A stretch of DNA of 64,000 bases from Salegentibacter sp. Hel_I_6 (GTDB taxonomy: Bacteria > Bacteroidota > Bacteroidia > Flavobacteriales > Flavobacteriaceae): assembly GCF_000745315.1 (NCBI RefSeq), contig NZ_JQNQ01000001.1:3658001-3722000 (forward strand), given 5' to 3'. Position numbers and translations under genes: made by a program. The notes beneath the pieces are model-generated. The model was not told where the DNA came from. It ran no database searches and worked only from the letters and a program-made list of their open reading frames with translations. Position 1 is the first letter of the stretch. Each line of letters starts with the position of its first letter. This document shows, in pieces, positions 26,939 through 35,162 of this stretch.

Positions 26939-28195
26939 ATGGAAATAACTAACAACCAACTACTAAGATTTACCACCGCCGGGAGTGTAGATGATGGGAA
27001 AAGTACTTTAATAGGAAGACTTTTATATGATTCGAAATCTATTTTTGAAGATCAATTAGATTCGGTGAGTAAAACCAGTGAAAAGAAGGGACACAACGGC
27101 GTAGATTTGGCTCTTTTTACCGATGGTTTAAAGGACGAACGAGAGCAGGGCATTACTATTGATGTGGCATATCGCTATTTTACCACGCCTAAGCGTAAAT
27201 TTATAATTGCCGATACACCAGGCCATATTCAGTACACTAGGAATATGGTTACCGGAGCTTCTACGGCCAATGCCGCGGTTATTTTAATCGATGCCCGTCA
27301 CGGAGTTATTGAGCAAACAAAAAGGCATTCGTTTATAGCTTCTTTACTAAACATTCCTCATCTAATTGTTTGTATTAACAAAATGGACCTGGTAGATTTT
27401 TCAGAAGAAGTGTATAACAATATTGTAACCCAGTTTGAAGAATTCTCTTCTAAACTTTTGATGAAAGATGTTCGGTTTATTCCTATAAGCGCTCTTCTTG
27501 GAGACAATGTGGTAAATCGTTCAAAAAATACAGATTGGTACCAGGATGGGACTTTATTAAGTACGTTGGAAACCTTACATATTAGTAGCGACATTAATAA
27601 GATAGATGCCCGTTTTGCTGTGCAAACCGTTTTACGACCTCAGAGCAAGGAATTTAGAGATTACCGCGGTTATGCCGGGAGAATTGCCAGTGGAATTTAT
27701 CGGGTAGGGGATGAGGTGGCTGTTTTACCCTCCGGTTTTCAGTCTAAGATCAAGTCGATCAATACCGGGGAGCAGGAAGTCCAGGAAGCTTATGCGCCAA
27801 TGAGCATTTCAATAACGCTTGAAGATGATATTGATGTAAGCAGGGGAAATATGATTGTGCGGAAAAACAATCAGCCTGAAATGGAACAGGAGTTTGACGT
27901 AATGTTATGCTGGTTGGCGAATGAAGCTGCTAAACCCAGAGCCAAATATACAGTTGTGCATACTTCCCATGAGGAGCGCGCCATAATTAAGGAAGTGGTT
28001 TATAAAATGGACATCAATACTTTTGAAAGAGACAGCGAAGATTCTAGTTTAAGTATGAATGATATCGCCAGGGTGAAAATAAGAACCACACGACGGATGA
28101 TGTTAGACGCTTATAGGGATAACCGTAATACCGGTAGTATTATCCTTATAGACGAAAATACAAATGAAACCGTGGCAGCAGGGATGGTGGTGTAA
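26939..28195 (+). CDS. cysN: Sulfate adenylyltransferase GTPase subunit
   Basis: Starting at ATG 26939 gives 418 residues, beginning MEITNNQLLRF, the usual start region. The frame is open further upstream, but that part overlaps cysD and the repeat and has no family similarity. G-domain motifs are GSVDDGKST (15-23), DTPGH and NKMD, followed by EF-Tu-like beta domains. CysN drives ATP sulfurylation through GTP hydrolysis together with CysD. There is no fused APS kinase domain, in line with the separate cysC. Confidence 0.94.
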   Translation: MEITNNQLLRFTTAGSVDDGKSTLIGRLLYDSKSIFEDQLDSVSKTSEKKGHNGVDLALFTDGLKDEREQGITIDVAYRYFTTPKRKFIIADTPGHIQYTRNMVTGASTANAAVILIDARHGVIEQTKRHSFIASLLNIPHLIVCINKMDLVDFSEEVYNNIVTQFEEFSSKLLMKDVRFIPISALLGDNVVNRSKNTDWYQDGTLLSTLETLHISSDINKIDARFAVQTVLRPQSKEFRDYRGYAGRIASGIYRVGDEVAVLPSGFQSKIKSINTGEQEVQEAYAPMSISITLEDDIDVSRGNMIVRKNNQPEMEQEFDVMLCWLANEAAKPRAKYTVVHTSHEERAIIKEVVYKMDINTFERDSEDSSLSMNDIARVKIRTTRRMMLDAYRDNRNTGSIILIDENTNETVAAGMVV

Positions 28196-28204
28196 TTAAG
28201 CCAT

Positions 28205-28257
28205 AAGCAGTAGGTTTAAGCTTTAAGCTAAAAGCCTACTGCTTAAAGCTTAAACCT
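28205..28257. repeat. Overlapping competing inverted repeats
   Basis: A perfect 17-bp inverted repeat, AGGTTTAAGCTTTAAGC (28212-28228) / GCTTAAAGCTTAAACCT (28241-28257), overlaps a second perfect 10-bp one, AAGCAGTAGG (28205-28214) / CCTACTGCTT (28235-28244). The two hairpins share bases, so only one can form fully. No T-run follows. It lies 10 bases after the cysN stop. Confidence 0.65.
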
Positions 28258-28360
28258 ATCCCTACGGTATACAGGTTCAATCTACAACCTATTGACAATC
28301 GCCTATATCAAAACCGTCTTTCAAATAATTTTTAACGTTTTTTCAAGCTTTTAAGCTTTC

Positions 28361-28395
28361 TTTAGCAATAGGCTCATAAAGAAATTCTATCTTTG
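28361..28395 (+). promoter_or_regulatory. Candidate promoter for the WbpP-like gene
   Basis: TATCTTTG (28388-28395) is an exact TAnnTTTG, 33 bases before the start codon. The nearest -33-like sequence, TTTAG, is 22 bases upstream, a bit too far. Confidence 0.4.
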
Positions 28396-28427
28396 CCGCC
28401 GATAAAAAGTTGAATTAAAATTCTCAA

Positions 28428-29423
28428 ATGACTGAATTTCAGCAGAAATTAGAAAATAAAAAAATACTTGTTACCGGAGGTGCCGGGTTTATTGGTTCCA
28501 ATTTATGTGAAACCTTAATTAATTTAAAAGCGAAAGTTGTATGTCTGGATAATTTTGCTACCGGTCATAAACATAACCTAGCTGCGATTATTAATCATGA
28601 GAATTTTCACTTAATAGAGGGAGATATTCGAGACCTGGATACCTGTCATAAAGCTTGTGAGAATGTAGATTATGTTTTACACGAGGCAGCTTTAGGTTCT
28701 GTGCCAAGATCTTTAGCTGATCCTATTACCAGTAACGAAGTTAATATTTCCGGATTTTTAAATATGCTTGTTGCAGCGCGTGACGCTGGAGTAAAACGAT
28801 TTGTTTATGCGGCAAGTTCATCTACTTATGGAGATTCTGAAAAACTTCCAAAAGTTGAAGATGAAATCGGAAAGCCTCTTTCTCCCTATGCAATTACGAA
28901 ATATGTAAATGAATTATATGCAGATATTTTTCAGGATGCCTATAAATTAGATACTATTGGATTAAGATATTTTAATGTTTTTGGAAGAAAGCAGGATCCA
29001 AATGGAGCTTATGCTGCAGTTATTCCGAAATTCGTTATGCAGTTTATGAAGCACGAAAATCCTTTGATTAATGGGGATGGTACTTATTCTCGCGATTTCA
29101 CCTATATCGATAATGTTATTCAAATGAATCTGCGGGCAATAACTTCTGAAAATGAAAAAGCCGTAAATGAAGTTTATAATACAGCTGTTGGGGATAGAAC
29201 CAATTTAGTAGAGCTTACTCAATTACTGAAAAAACATCTCTCTGATTTTGACCCTGAGATTGCCAATGTAGAAGTGAAACACGGGCCAAATAGAGCAGGG
29301 GATATACCACATTCTTTAGCCTCTGTTGATAAAGCAAAGAATTTACTAGGATATAAACCAAGTCATAGAATTGATAATGGTTTAAAAGAGGCTGTGGCCT
29401 GGTATTGGGAAAATCTTCAATAA
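28428..29423 (+). CDS. UDP-N-acetylglucosamine 4-epimerase, WbpP/TviC-like
   Basis: The 331-residue extended SDR has GGAGFIG at 17-23, catalytic Tyr154/Lys158 in YAITK, and long stretches typical of WbpP, such as SSSTYGDSEKLPKVEDEIGK and YFNVFGRKQDPNGAYAAVIP. WbpP interconverts UDP-GlcNAc and UDP-GalNAc (and the acids). The dehydrogenase that normally pairs with it (WbpO/TviB) is at 31350. Together they give UDP-GalNAcA, the building block of Vi-like and other acidic polysaccharides. The symbol is left open because the substrate preference needs testing. Confidence 0.88.
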   Translation: MTEFQQKLENKKILVTGGAGFIGSNLCETLINLKAKVVCLDNFATGHKHNLAAIINHENFHLIEGDIRDLDTCHKACENVDYVLHEAALGSVPRSLADPITSNEVNISGFLNMLVAARDAGVKRFVYAASSSTYGDSEKLPKVEDEIGKPLSPYAITKYVNELYADIFQDAYKLDTIGLRYFNVFGRKQDPNGAYAAVIPKFVMQFMKHENPLINGDGTYSRDFTYIDNVIQMNLRAITSENEKAVNEVYNTAVGDRTNLVELTQLLKKHLSDFDPEIANVEVKHGPNRAGDIPHSLASVDKAKNLLGYKPSHRIDNGLKEAVAWYWENLQ

Positions 29424-29441
29424 TTAGATATTTTGGAGATT

Positions 29442-30155
29442 ATGAAAGATTTTGAAGTTTTAGATTGGGATTCTGATTTTTTTGGGGTCAAAGTAGCAAA
29501 AATAGATCCTAAATTAAAAATTGAGAATTATAACAAGCTAATCCAAAACCTGGATAAAGAAAATATAGAATTGGCTTATTTTAATTCTGATTTTGTTTTA
29601 CCATCATCCGATTTATATGAAGTAATAAAGTTAGATAATAAAATAGCCTTATCTAAGAAATTGGGTACAAGAAAAGACTTTCATCCCGGAATTAGATTCT
29701 ATACAAATTCTACCCCAACACCAGAAATGTTTCAGTTATCTAAAAGGATAGCAAGAAGGAGTAAATTTTACGATGATGCTAATATTTCGAAGAAGAAAGT
29801 TTACGAACTTTATGAACTTTGGCTAGATAAATCGGTTAAAGGAATACTCGCAGATGCGGTTATTGTTTATGAAGAAAATGGTGTGATTTTAGGCCTGGTA
29901 AGTATTAAGATTAACGAAAAAAATGAAGGTATCATACCGCTTTTAGGAGTAGATGCAAAGCACGAAGGTAAAAGTATATCTTTTTATTTAATGGCTGCGG
30001 TGGAGACCTACCTACTTGAAAATAATTGTGAAGTTTTAATAAGCAGTACCCAGGCGCAAAATTTAAAGGCCTTAAAGGTTTATGAAAGATTCGGAGTGCA
30101 TTGCGAAAAGGGTCTTTATATTAATCACTTGTGGAGAAAACCTATAGCGAATTAG
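29442..30155 (+). CDS. GNAT acetyltransferase, WecD/FdtC-like
   Basis: ATG at 29442 gives 237 residues (a TTG three codons upstream is also in frame). The N terminus FEVLDWDSDFFGVKVAKI is typical of WecD (RffC), the dTDP-fucosamine acetyltransferase, and the C-terminal half holds the GNAT core with the acetyl-CoA segment LGVDAKHEGKSISFYLM and a final YERFG. WecD acetylates dTDP-4-amino-4,6-dideoxygalactose. The stop codon abuts the start of a WecE-like aminotransferase, which supports this role. Confidence 0.8.
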   Translation: MKDFEVLDWDSDFFGVKVAKIDPKLKIENYNKLIQNLDKENIELAYFNSDFVLPSSDLYEVIKLDNKIALSKKLGTRKDFHPGIRFYTNSTPTPEMFQLSKRIARRSKFYDDANISKKKVYELYELWLDKSVKGILADAVIVYEENGVILGLVSIKINEKNEGIIPLLGVDAKHEGKSISFYLMAAVETYLLENNCEVLISSTQAQNLKALKVYERFGVHCEKGLYINHLWRKPIAN

Positions 30156-31310
30156 ATGGAAATACCTTTTAACCTGCCATATCTTACCGGTAAAGAAACG
30201 ACCTATATGGCCGAAGCTTTGGCTTCCGGTAAGCATGCCGGTAACTATAGTTTCAATAGTCGGGTAAAAGATTTAATGGAACGTAAATATAACCTGAAAG
30301 GTGTTTTTCTTACTCCTTCCTGTACTGCAGCTTTGGAAATGGGAGCTTTACTTGCTAATATTCAGCCGGGTGACGAGGTTATTATGCCTTCTTTTACCTT
30401 TAGTTCTACTGCTAATGCTGTGGTAATATTTGGTGCGAAGCCGATCTTCTGTGAAGTTAGAGCTTCAGATATGAATATTGATCCAGGTAAGATAGAGGGG
30501 TTAATTACTCCTAAAACCAAAATGATTATTCCTATAGATTATGCGGGAGTGCCTTGTGATATAGATGAAATAATGCAGATAGCTGAAAAATATAATCTTA
30601 CTGTGATGCAGGATTGTGCTCAATCCTATGGTTCTTTATACAAGAAGGAGATAAGCGGAAAAAAAGCGCATTTAGCCTGCTATAGCTTTCACGACACAAA
30701 AAATTATAGCTGCGGGGAAGGTGGTGCAATTGCAGTAAATAAGGCTGAATACCGGGAAAGAGCTAGTTTTATAATGGAAAAAGGTACCGATCGCAACAGA
30801 GTTGTGAAGGGTTTGCAAAATAAGTATTCCTGGATAGAAAAAGGGTCAAGTTACCTACTTTCCGATATTTTAGCCGGAATGTTACTGGCTCAGTTAGAAG
30901 GTGAAGATGAAATTAAGGCAAAGAGAAAATCAATTTATAATTATTATTTTCATCATTTAAAGGACTTCGTAGACAGGGGTTGTGTAAAAATTCAGGAAAC
31001 TGACACTTTCAAAATCTCTAACTACCATTGTTTTTGGTTGATTTTCAATTCAAACAAGCAAAGGGAGTTTTTTATACAAGAAATGGAAAATAAGGGTATC
31101 GCGGCTTATACAAGTTATATCCCATTGCATTCTTCTAAAATGGGTTTGAAATTCGGCTATAATAAAGAAGATCTACCCGTAACAGAAGATTTGGCGTCCC
31201 GTTTGGTTCGTCTGCCTCTATACCCAGATTTAACTTTGAAAGAAGTGGAATTCGTAATTCAATCAATTAAAGAAATTTTTAAGAAAAAATTTAAGCTCAG
31301 TAATCTATAA
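30156..31310 (+). CDS. wecE: DegT-family aminotransferase, WecE (RffA)-like
   Basis: The 384-residue PLP enzyme begins IPFNLPYLTGKE and contains TPSCTAALEM, GDEVIMPSFTFSSTANA and YSFHDTKNYSCGEGGA, the WecE pattern; Lys182 in HDTKN is the PLP lysine. WecE converts dTDP-4-keto-6-deoxyglucose to dTDP-4-amino-4,6-dideoxygalactose. Together with RmlA, RmlB and the WecD-like protein it completes a predicted route to dTDP-Fuc4NAc. It starts immediately after the acetyltransferase stop. Confidence 0.88.
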   Translation: MEIPFNLPYLTGKETTYMAEALASGKHAGNYSFNSRVKDLMERKYNLKGVFLTPSCTAALEMGALLANIQPGDEVIMPSFTFSSTANAVVIFGAKPIFCEVRASDMNIDPGKIEGLITPKTKMIIPIDYAGVPCDIDEIMQIAEKYNLTVMQDCAQSYGSLYKKEISGKKAHLACYSFHDTKNYSCGEGGAIAVNKAEYRERASFIMEKGTDRNRVVKGLQNKYSWIEKGSSYLLSDILAGMLLAQLEGEDEIKAKRKSIYNYYFHHLKDFVDRGCVKIQETDTFKISNYHCFWLIFNSNKQREFFIQEMENKGIAAYTSYIPLHSSKMGLKFGYNKEDLPVTEDLASRLVRLPLYPDLTLKEVEFVIQSIKEIFKKKFKLSNL

Positions 31311-31349
31311 ACTATTTAATAAAATTAGTTTGCATTTTAAATTATAAAG

Positions 31350-32636
31350 ATGAATAATAAAAAGATAGCCGTAATTGGTTTAGGGTATGTAGGTTTGCCT
31401 TTAGCAAGATTATTTGCTACTAAATATCCGGTAATAGGTTTTGATATAAACCAGGCGAGAATTAAAGAACTGATGTCTGGTCATGATTCAACCTTAGAGG
31501 TAGAAGATGATATATTACAGTCGGCTTTGGTTCAAAAGGAGGAATTGCAAAATGTTAATGGTTTATTTTGTTCAGCTGATCTTGAGGATATTGAGGATTG
31601 TAATTATTATATTATTACTGTTCCTACCCCGGTAGACAAAAATAATAGACCTGATCTTACACCATTATATAAAAGCAGCGAAACCGTAGCAAAAGTTCTT
31701 AAAAAGGGAGATGTCGTTGTTTATGAATCCACGGTTTATCCTGGCGTGACAGAAGATGAGTGCGTTCCTGTTTTGGAGAAACATAGCGGACTTAAATTCA
31801 ATGAAGATTTCTTTGTGGGGTATTCACCTGAAAGGATTAATCCGGGAGATAAAGAGCATACGGTAGATAAGATTCTAAAAGTTACGGCTGGTTCTACACC
31901 TGAAATCGGGAAGAAGGTAGATGAGCTTTATGCTGAAGTAATTACCGCAGGTACTCACCTGGCGCCGACTATTAAGGTAGCTGAGGCTGCAAAAGTTATT
32001 GAAAATTCACAAAGAGACATAAATATTGCATTCGTAAATGAACTTGCTAAAATATTCAACATGATGGGTATTGATACGCAGGATGTTTTAGAGGCTGCGG
32101 GTACCAAGTGGAATTTCCTTCCCTTCAAACCCGGTCTCGTAGGTGGGCATTGTATTGGGGTAGATCCTTATTACCTGGCGCAAAAAGCACAGGAAATAGG
32201 GTATCATCCTGAAATCATCCTTGCCGGACGAAGAATGAATGATTCTATGGGACAGTATGTAGCTTCTGAAGTTGTTAAACTGATGTTGCAAAATGACCAA
32301 AAAGTAAAAGGTGCTAATATTCTGGTTTTAGGAATTACCTTTAAAGAGAATTGCCCGGATGTTAGGAATACGAAAGTAGTAGACGTAATTAGAAATCTGA
32401 CAGAATTCGGAACTAATGTTACTATTTACGATCCGCTGGCCAACCCAGCAGAAGTAAATCACGAATACGGACTAACAACTGTAAAAGAACTTCCAAAAGA
32501 AAAATATGATGCTGTGGTGTTAGCAGTGGCTCATAAAGAATTCCTGGAAATGGATCTTGATCAGTTAAAAAACGGAAATACCGTTGTTTATGACGTGAAA
32601 GGTGTTCTTGGAGATAGATGTGATAAGAAACTTTAA
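31350..32636 (+). CDS. tviB: UDP-N-acetyl-hexosamine 6-dehydrogenase, TviB/WbpO-like
   Basis: The 428-residue protein is a nucleotide-sugar dehydrogenase with GLGYVGLP (10-17) and catalytic Cys268 in GGHCIGVDPYY. The pattern around VPTPVDKNNRPDLTPL and SPERINPGDKEH fits the TviB/WbpO group, which oxidises UDP-GlcNAc or UDP-GalNAc twice to the uronic acid, rather than UDP-glucose dehydrogenases. It pairs with the WbpP-like epimerase 2 kb upstream. The two are separated by the WecD/WecE pair. Confidence 0.9.
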   Translation: MNNKKIAVIGLGYVGLPLARLFATKYPVIGFDINQARIKELMSGHDSTLEVEDDILQSALVQKEELQNVNGLFCSADLEDIEDCNYYIITVPTPVDKNNRPDLTPLYKSSETVAKVLKKGDVVVYESTVYPGVTEDECVPVLEKHSGLKFNEDFFVGYSPERINPGDKEHTVDKILKVTAGSTPEIGKKVDELYAEVITAGTHLAPTIKVAEAAKVIENSQRDINIAFVNELAKIFNMMGIDTQDVLEAAGTKWNFLPFKPGLVGGHCIGVDPYYLAQKAQEIGYHPEIILAGRRMNDSMGQYVASEVVKLMLQNDQKVKGANILVLGITFKENCPDVRNTKVVDVIRNLTEFGTNVTIYDPLANPAEVNHEYGLTTVKELPKEKYDAVVLAVAHKEFLEMDLDQLKNGNTVVYDVKGVLGDRCDKKL

Positions 32637-32659
32637 ATTAAAGTATAATCAATTTAAAA

Positions 32660-32680
32660 CCTGAAACTAGCTCAGGGTGA
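32660..32680. repeat. Dispersed hairpin repeat, copy 2 (tviB-ugd gap)
   Basis: The hairpin CCTGA-AACTAGC-TCAGG lies in the 92-base gap between the two dehydrogenase genes. It matches the reverse complement of copy 1 at 26869-26889 at 17 of 21 positions, so the two copies are inverted relative to each other. Confidence 0.55.
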
Positions 32681-32728
32681 ATAATTATTTGTTAAATCCA
32701 TACGGATTGACATCGAAGTTAAATTAAT

Positions 32729-34123
32729 ATGAAAATAAAAAATATTTGCTGTATAGGTGCAGGTTATGTAGGAGGACCAACAATGGCGGTAATTGCCCAA
32801 AAATGTCCTGAAATAAACGTAACCGTGGTGGATATAAATGAGGAAAGGATAAAAGCCTGGAATGATCAAGATGTAGAAAATATTCCAATTTATGAACCTG
32901 GTTTGTCGAATGTGGTAAAAGAAGCTCGTAATAGAAATTTATTTTTTTCTACGGACGTTGATGCAGCAATCGATAAGGCCGATATGATCTTTATTTCGGT
33001 TAATACACCAACCAAAACTTACGGAATTGGAAAAGGGATGGCCGCCGATCTAAAGTACATTGAACTTTGTGCTCGCCAGATAGCGAGGGTTTCAAAAACC
33101 GATAAAATTGTTGTTGAAAAATCTACCTTACCGGTTCGTACCGCCGAGGCTTTAAAGAATATTCTTGATAATACAGGGAACGGTGTAAATTATCAAATTC
33201 TTTCCAATCCTGAATTTTTAGCGGAGGGAACTGCGATTGATGACCTTATGACTCCTGATCGCGTTTTGATTGGAGGAGATATCGATACTCCTGAAGGGAA
33301 AGAAGCGGTTCAGGCTTTAGTTGACGTATATGCACATTGGGTGCCAAGAGAGCGACTACTAACCACCAATGTATGGTCTTCAGAACTCTCTAAGCTTACA
33401 GCAAACGCCTTTCTGGCACAGCGCGTTTCGAGCATTAATGCAATGAGTGAGCTTTGTGAAAAATCTGGTGCCGATGTTAAGGAAGTTTCTAAGGCCATAG
33501 GCATGGATTCCAGAATTGGTCCTAAATTTTTACAAGCTTCAGTTGGTTTTGGTGGGTCTTGTTTTCAAAAGGATATCCTGAACCTGGTTTATATCTCTAA
33601 ATCTTTTGGTCTGCACGAAGTAGCCGATTATTGGGAGCAGGTAATTATAATGAACGACCATCAGAAAAAACGTTTTGCTTACAAAATTGTGCAAACTCTT
33701 TTTAATACTGTTTCGGGAAAGAAAATTGCGTTACTGGGTTGGGCCTTTAAAAAAGACACCAACGATACCCGGGAATCGGCAGCTATTTATGTTGCAGACT
33801 ATTTATTGAACGAACAGGCCGAGATCGTAGTGTATGATCCAAAAGTAAAAAAAGAACAAATTTTTGCAGATTTAGACTATTTGAATACTCGTTTTTCTGA
33901 AGAAAATCGCTCTCGGGTTACGGTAGTAAATACGCCTTATGAAGCCACTGAAGATGCTCATGCTGTGGCAGTCTTAACCGAATGGGATGAGTTTAAAGAC
34001 CTGGATTGGGAAAGGATTTATAATGAAATGCTTAAACCTGCATTTCTTTTTGACGGTCGTAGGTTATTGGAAAGAGCCACTAAAGAAAAAATGGGATTTG
34101 AGTTTTATGCAATTGGGAGTTAA
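32729..34123 (+). CDS. ugd: UDP-glucose 6-dehydrogenase (eukaryote-like type)
   Basis: The 464-residue protein starts [19 protein letters not shown], the dinucleotide site of the longer UGDH type shared with animals and plants, with catalytic Cys278 in [28 protein letters not shown] is likewise typical of this type. It oxidises UDP-glucose to UDP-glucuronate with NAD. This is a second nucleotide-sugar dehydrogenase beside TviB, so two different uronic acids may be supplied. Downstream pseB begins 25 bases later. Confidence 0.93.
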   Translation: MKIKNICCIGAGYVGGPTMAVIAQKCPEINVTVVDINEERIKAWNDQDVENIPIYEPGLSNVVKEARNRNLFFSTDVDAAIDKADMIFISVNTPTKTYGIGKGMAADLKYIELCARQIARVSKTDKIVVEKSTLPVRTAEALKNILDNTGNGVNYQILSNPEFLAEGTAIDDLMTPDRVLIGGDIDTPEGKEAVQALVDVYAHWVPRERLLTTNVWSSELSKLTANAFLAQRVSSINAMSELCEKSGADVKEVSKAIGMDSRIGPKFLQASVGFGGSCFQKDILNLVYISKSFGLHEVADYWEQVIIMNDHQKKRFAYKIVQTLFNTVSGKKIALLGWAFKKDTNDTRESAAIYVADYLLNEQAEIVVYDPKVKKEQIFADLDYLNTRFSEENRSRVTVVNTPYEATEDAHAVAVLTEWDEFKDLDWERIYNEMLKPAFLFDGRRLLERATKEKMGFEFYAIGS

Positions 34124-34148
34124 AATTAGCTTTTAAAAAATAAATAGT

Positions 34149-35159
34149 ATGTTAGAAAATAAATCGATTTTAATAACTGGAGGCACAGGTTCTTTAGGAC
34201 AAGCCTTAACCTCTCATATCCTCAAGAAATACCCTGGAGTAAGAAGACTTGTAATATTCTCGCGAGATGAGCAGAAACAGTTCCAAATGGCTCAGGAGTT
34301 TCCTGCCAATAATTTTCCTCAATTGCGTTTTTTTATAGGAGACGTAAGGGATGAAGCCAGGGTAAAAAGAGCTTTAAAAGGAATAGACTATGTAATTCAC
34401 GCGGCAGCGATGAAACATGTCCCTATTGCGGAGTATAACCCTATGGAGTGCGTGAAAACCAATATTATGGGGGCTGAGAATATTATAAATGCCTGTCTGG
34501 AAACCGATGTCTCACGAGTAGTAGCTCTTTCAACAGATAAAGCTGCTGCTCCTATTAATTTATACGGAGCAACTAAATTAGCTTCAGATAAATTATTTGT
34601 AGCTGCTAATAATATTACCGGTTGGAATCCAATTAAATTTTCAGTGGTACGTTATGGTAATGTTATGGGTTCAAATGGTTCTGTAATTCCATTTTTTCTC
34701 AAAAAGAAAAAAGAAGGAGTATTGCCTATTACAGATCCAACTATGACTCGATTTAATATTTCCCTTCAGGGAGGTGTAGATATGGTGATGCATGCTTTGG
34801 AAAACGCCTGGGGAGGGGAAATTTTTGTACCTAAAATTCCTTCTTATAAAATTACCGATATAGCCGAAGCCATAGGGCCAGATTGTGAGAAGCCTGTAGT
34901 AGGCATTCGCCCCGGGGAGAAAATTCACGAAGAAATGATCACCGATTCTGATTCTTATTACACTTATGATTTAGGAAAATACTACACTATTTTGCCGGCT
35001 ACCCATAAGTGGAAGTTAGAAGATTTTGTTGAAAAATTTAATGCTAAGAAAGTAGCGCCTGGTTTTCAATATAATTCAGGAGAAAATGAAGAATGGGAAA
35101 CAGTTGAAAATCTTAGAACTTTAATTAAAGAACACGTTGATCCAACCTTTGAAGTATAA
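34149..35159 (+). CDS. pseB: UDP-GlcNAc 4,6-dehydratase (inverting), PseB
   Basis: The 336-residue SDR has GGTGSLG at 11-17 and the PseB active-site pattern STDKAAAPINLYGATK, with Asp130, Lys131, Tyr139 and Lys143. HAAAMKHVPIAEYNP is also diagnostic. PseB dehydrates UDP-GlcNAc with C5 inversion, the first step to pseudaminic acid. Single-domain soluble length rules out the larger membrane-bound PglF/FlaA1-long type. pseC starts 3 bases after its stop. Confidence 0.94.
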   Translation: MLENKSILITGGTGSLGQALTSHILKKYPGVRRLVIFSRDEQKQFQMAQEFPANNFPQLRFFIGDVRDEARVKRALKGIDYVIHAAAMKHVPIAEYNPMECVKTNIMGAENIINACLETDVSRVVALSTDKAAAPINLYGATKLASDKLFVAANNITGWNPIKFSVVRYGNVMGSNGSVIPFFLKKKKEGVLPITDPTMTRFNISLQGGVDMVMHALENAWGGEIFVPKIPSYKITDIAEAIGPDCEKPVVGIRPGEKIHEEMITDSDSYYTYDLGKYYTILPATHKWKLEDFVEKFNAKKVAPGFQYNSGENEEWETVENLRTLIKEHVDPTFEV

Positions 35160-35162
35160 TTT

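Noticed and set aside
28205..28257. Terminator of cysN
   Set aside because: The strong inverted repeats are not followed by a T-run on either strand.
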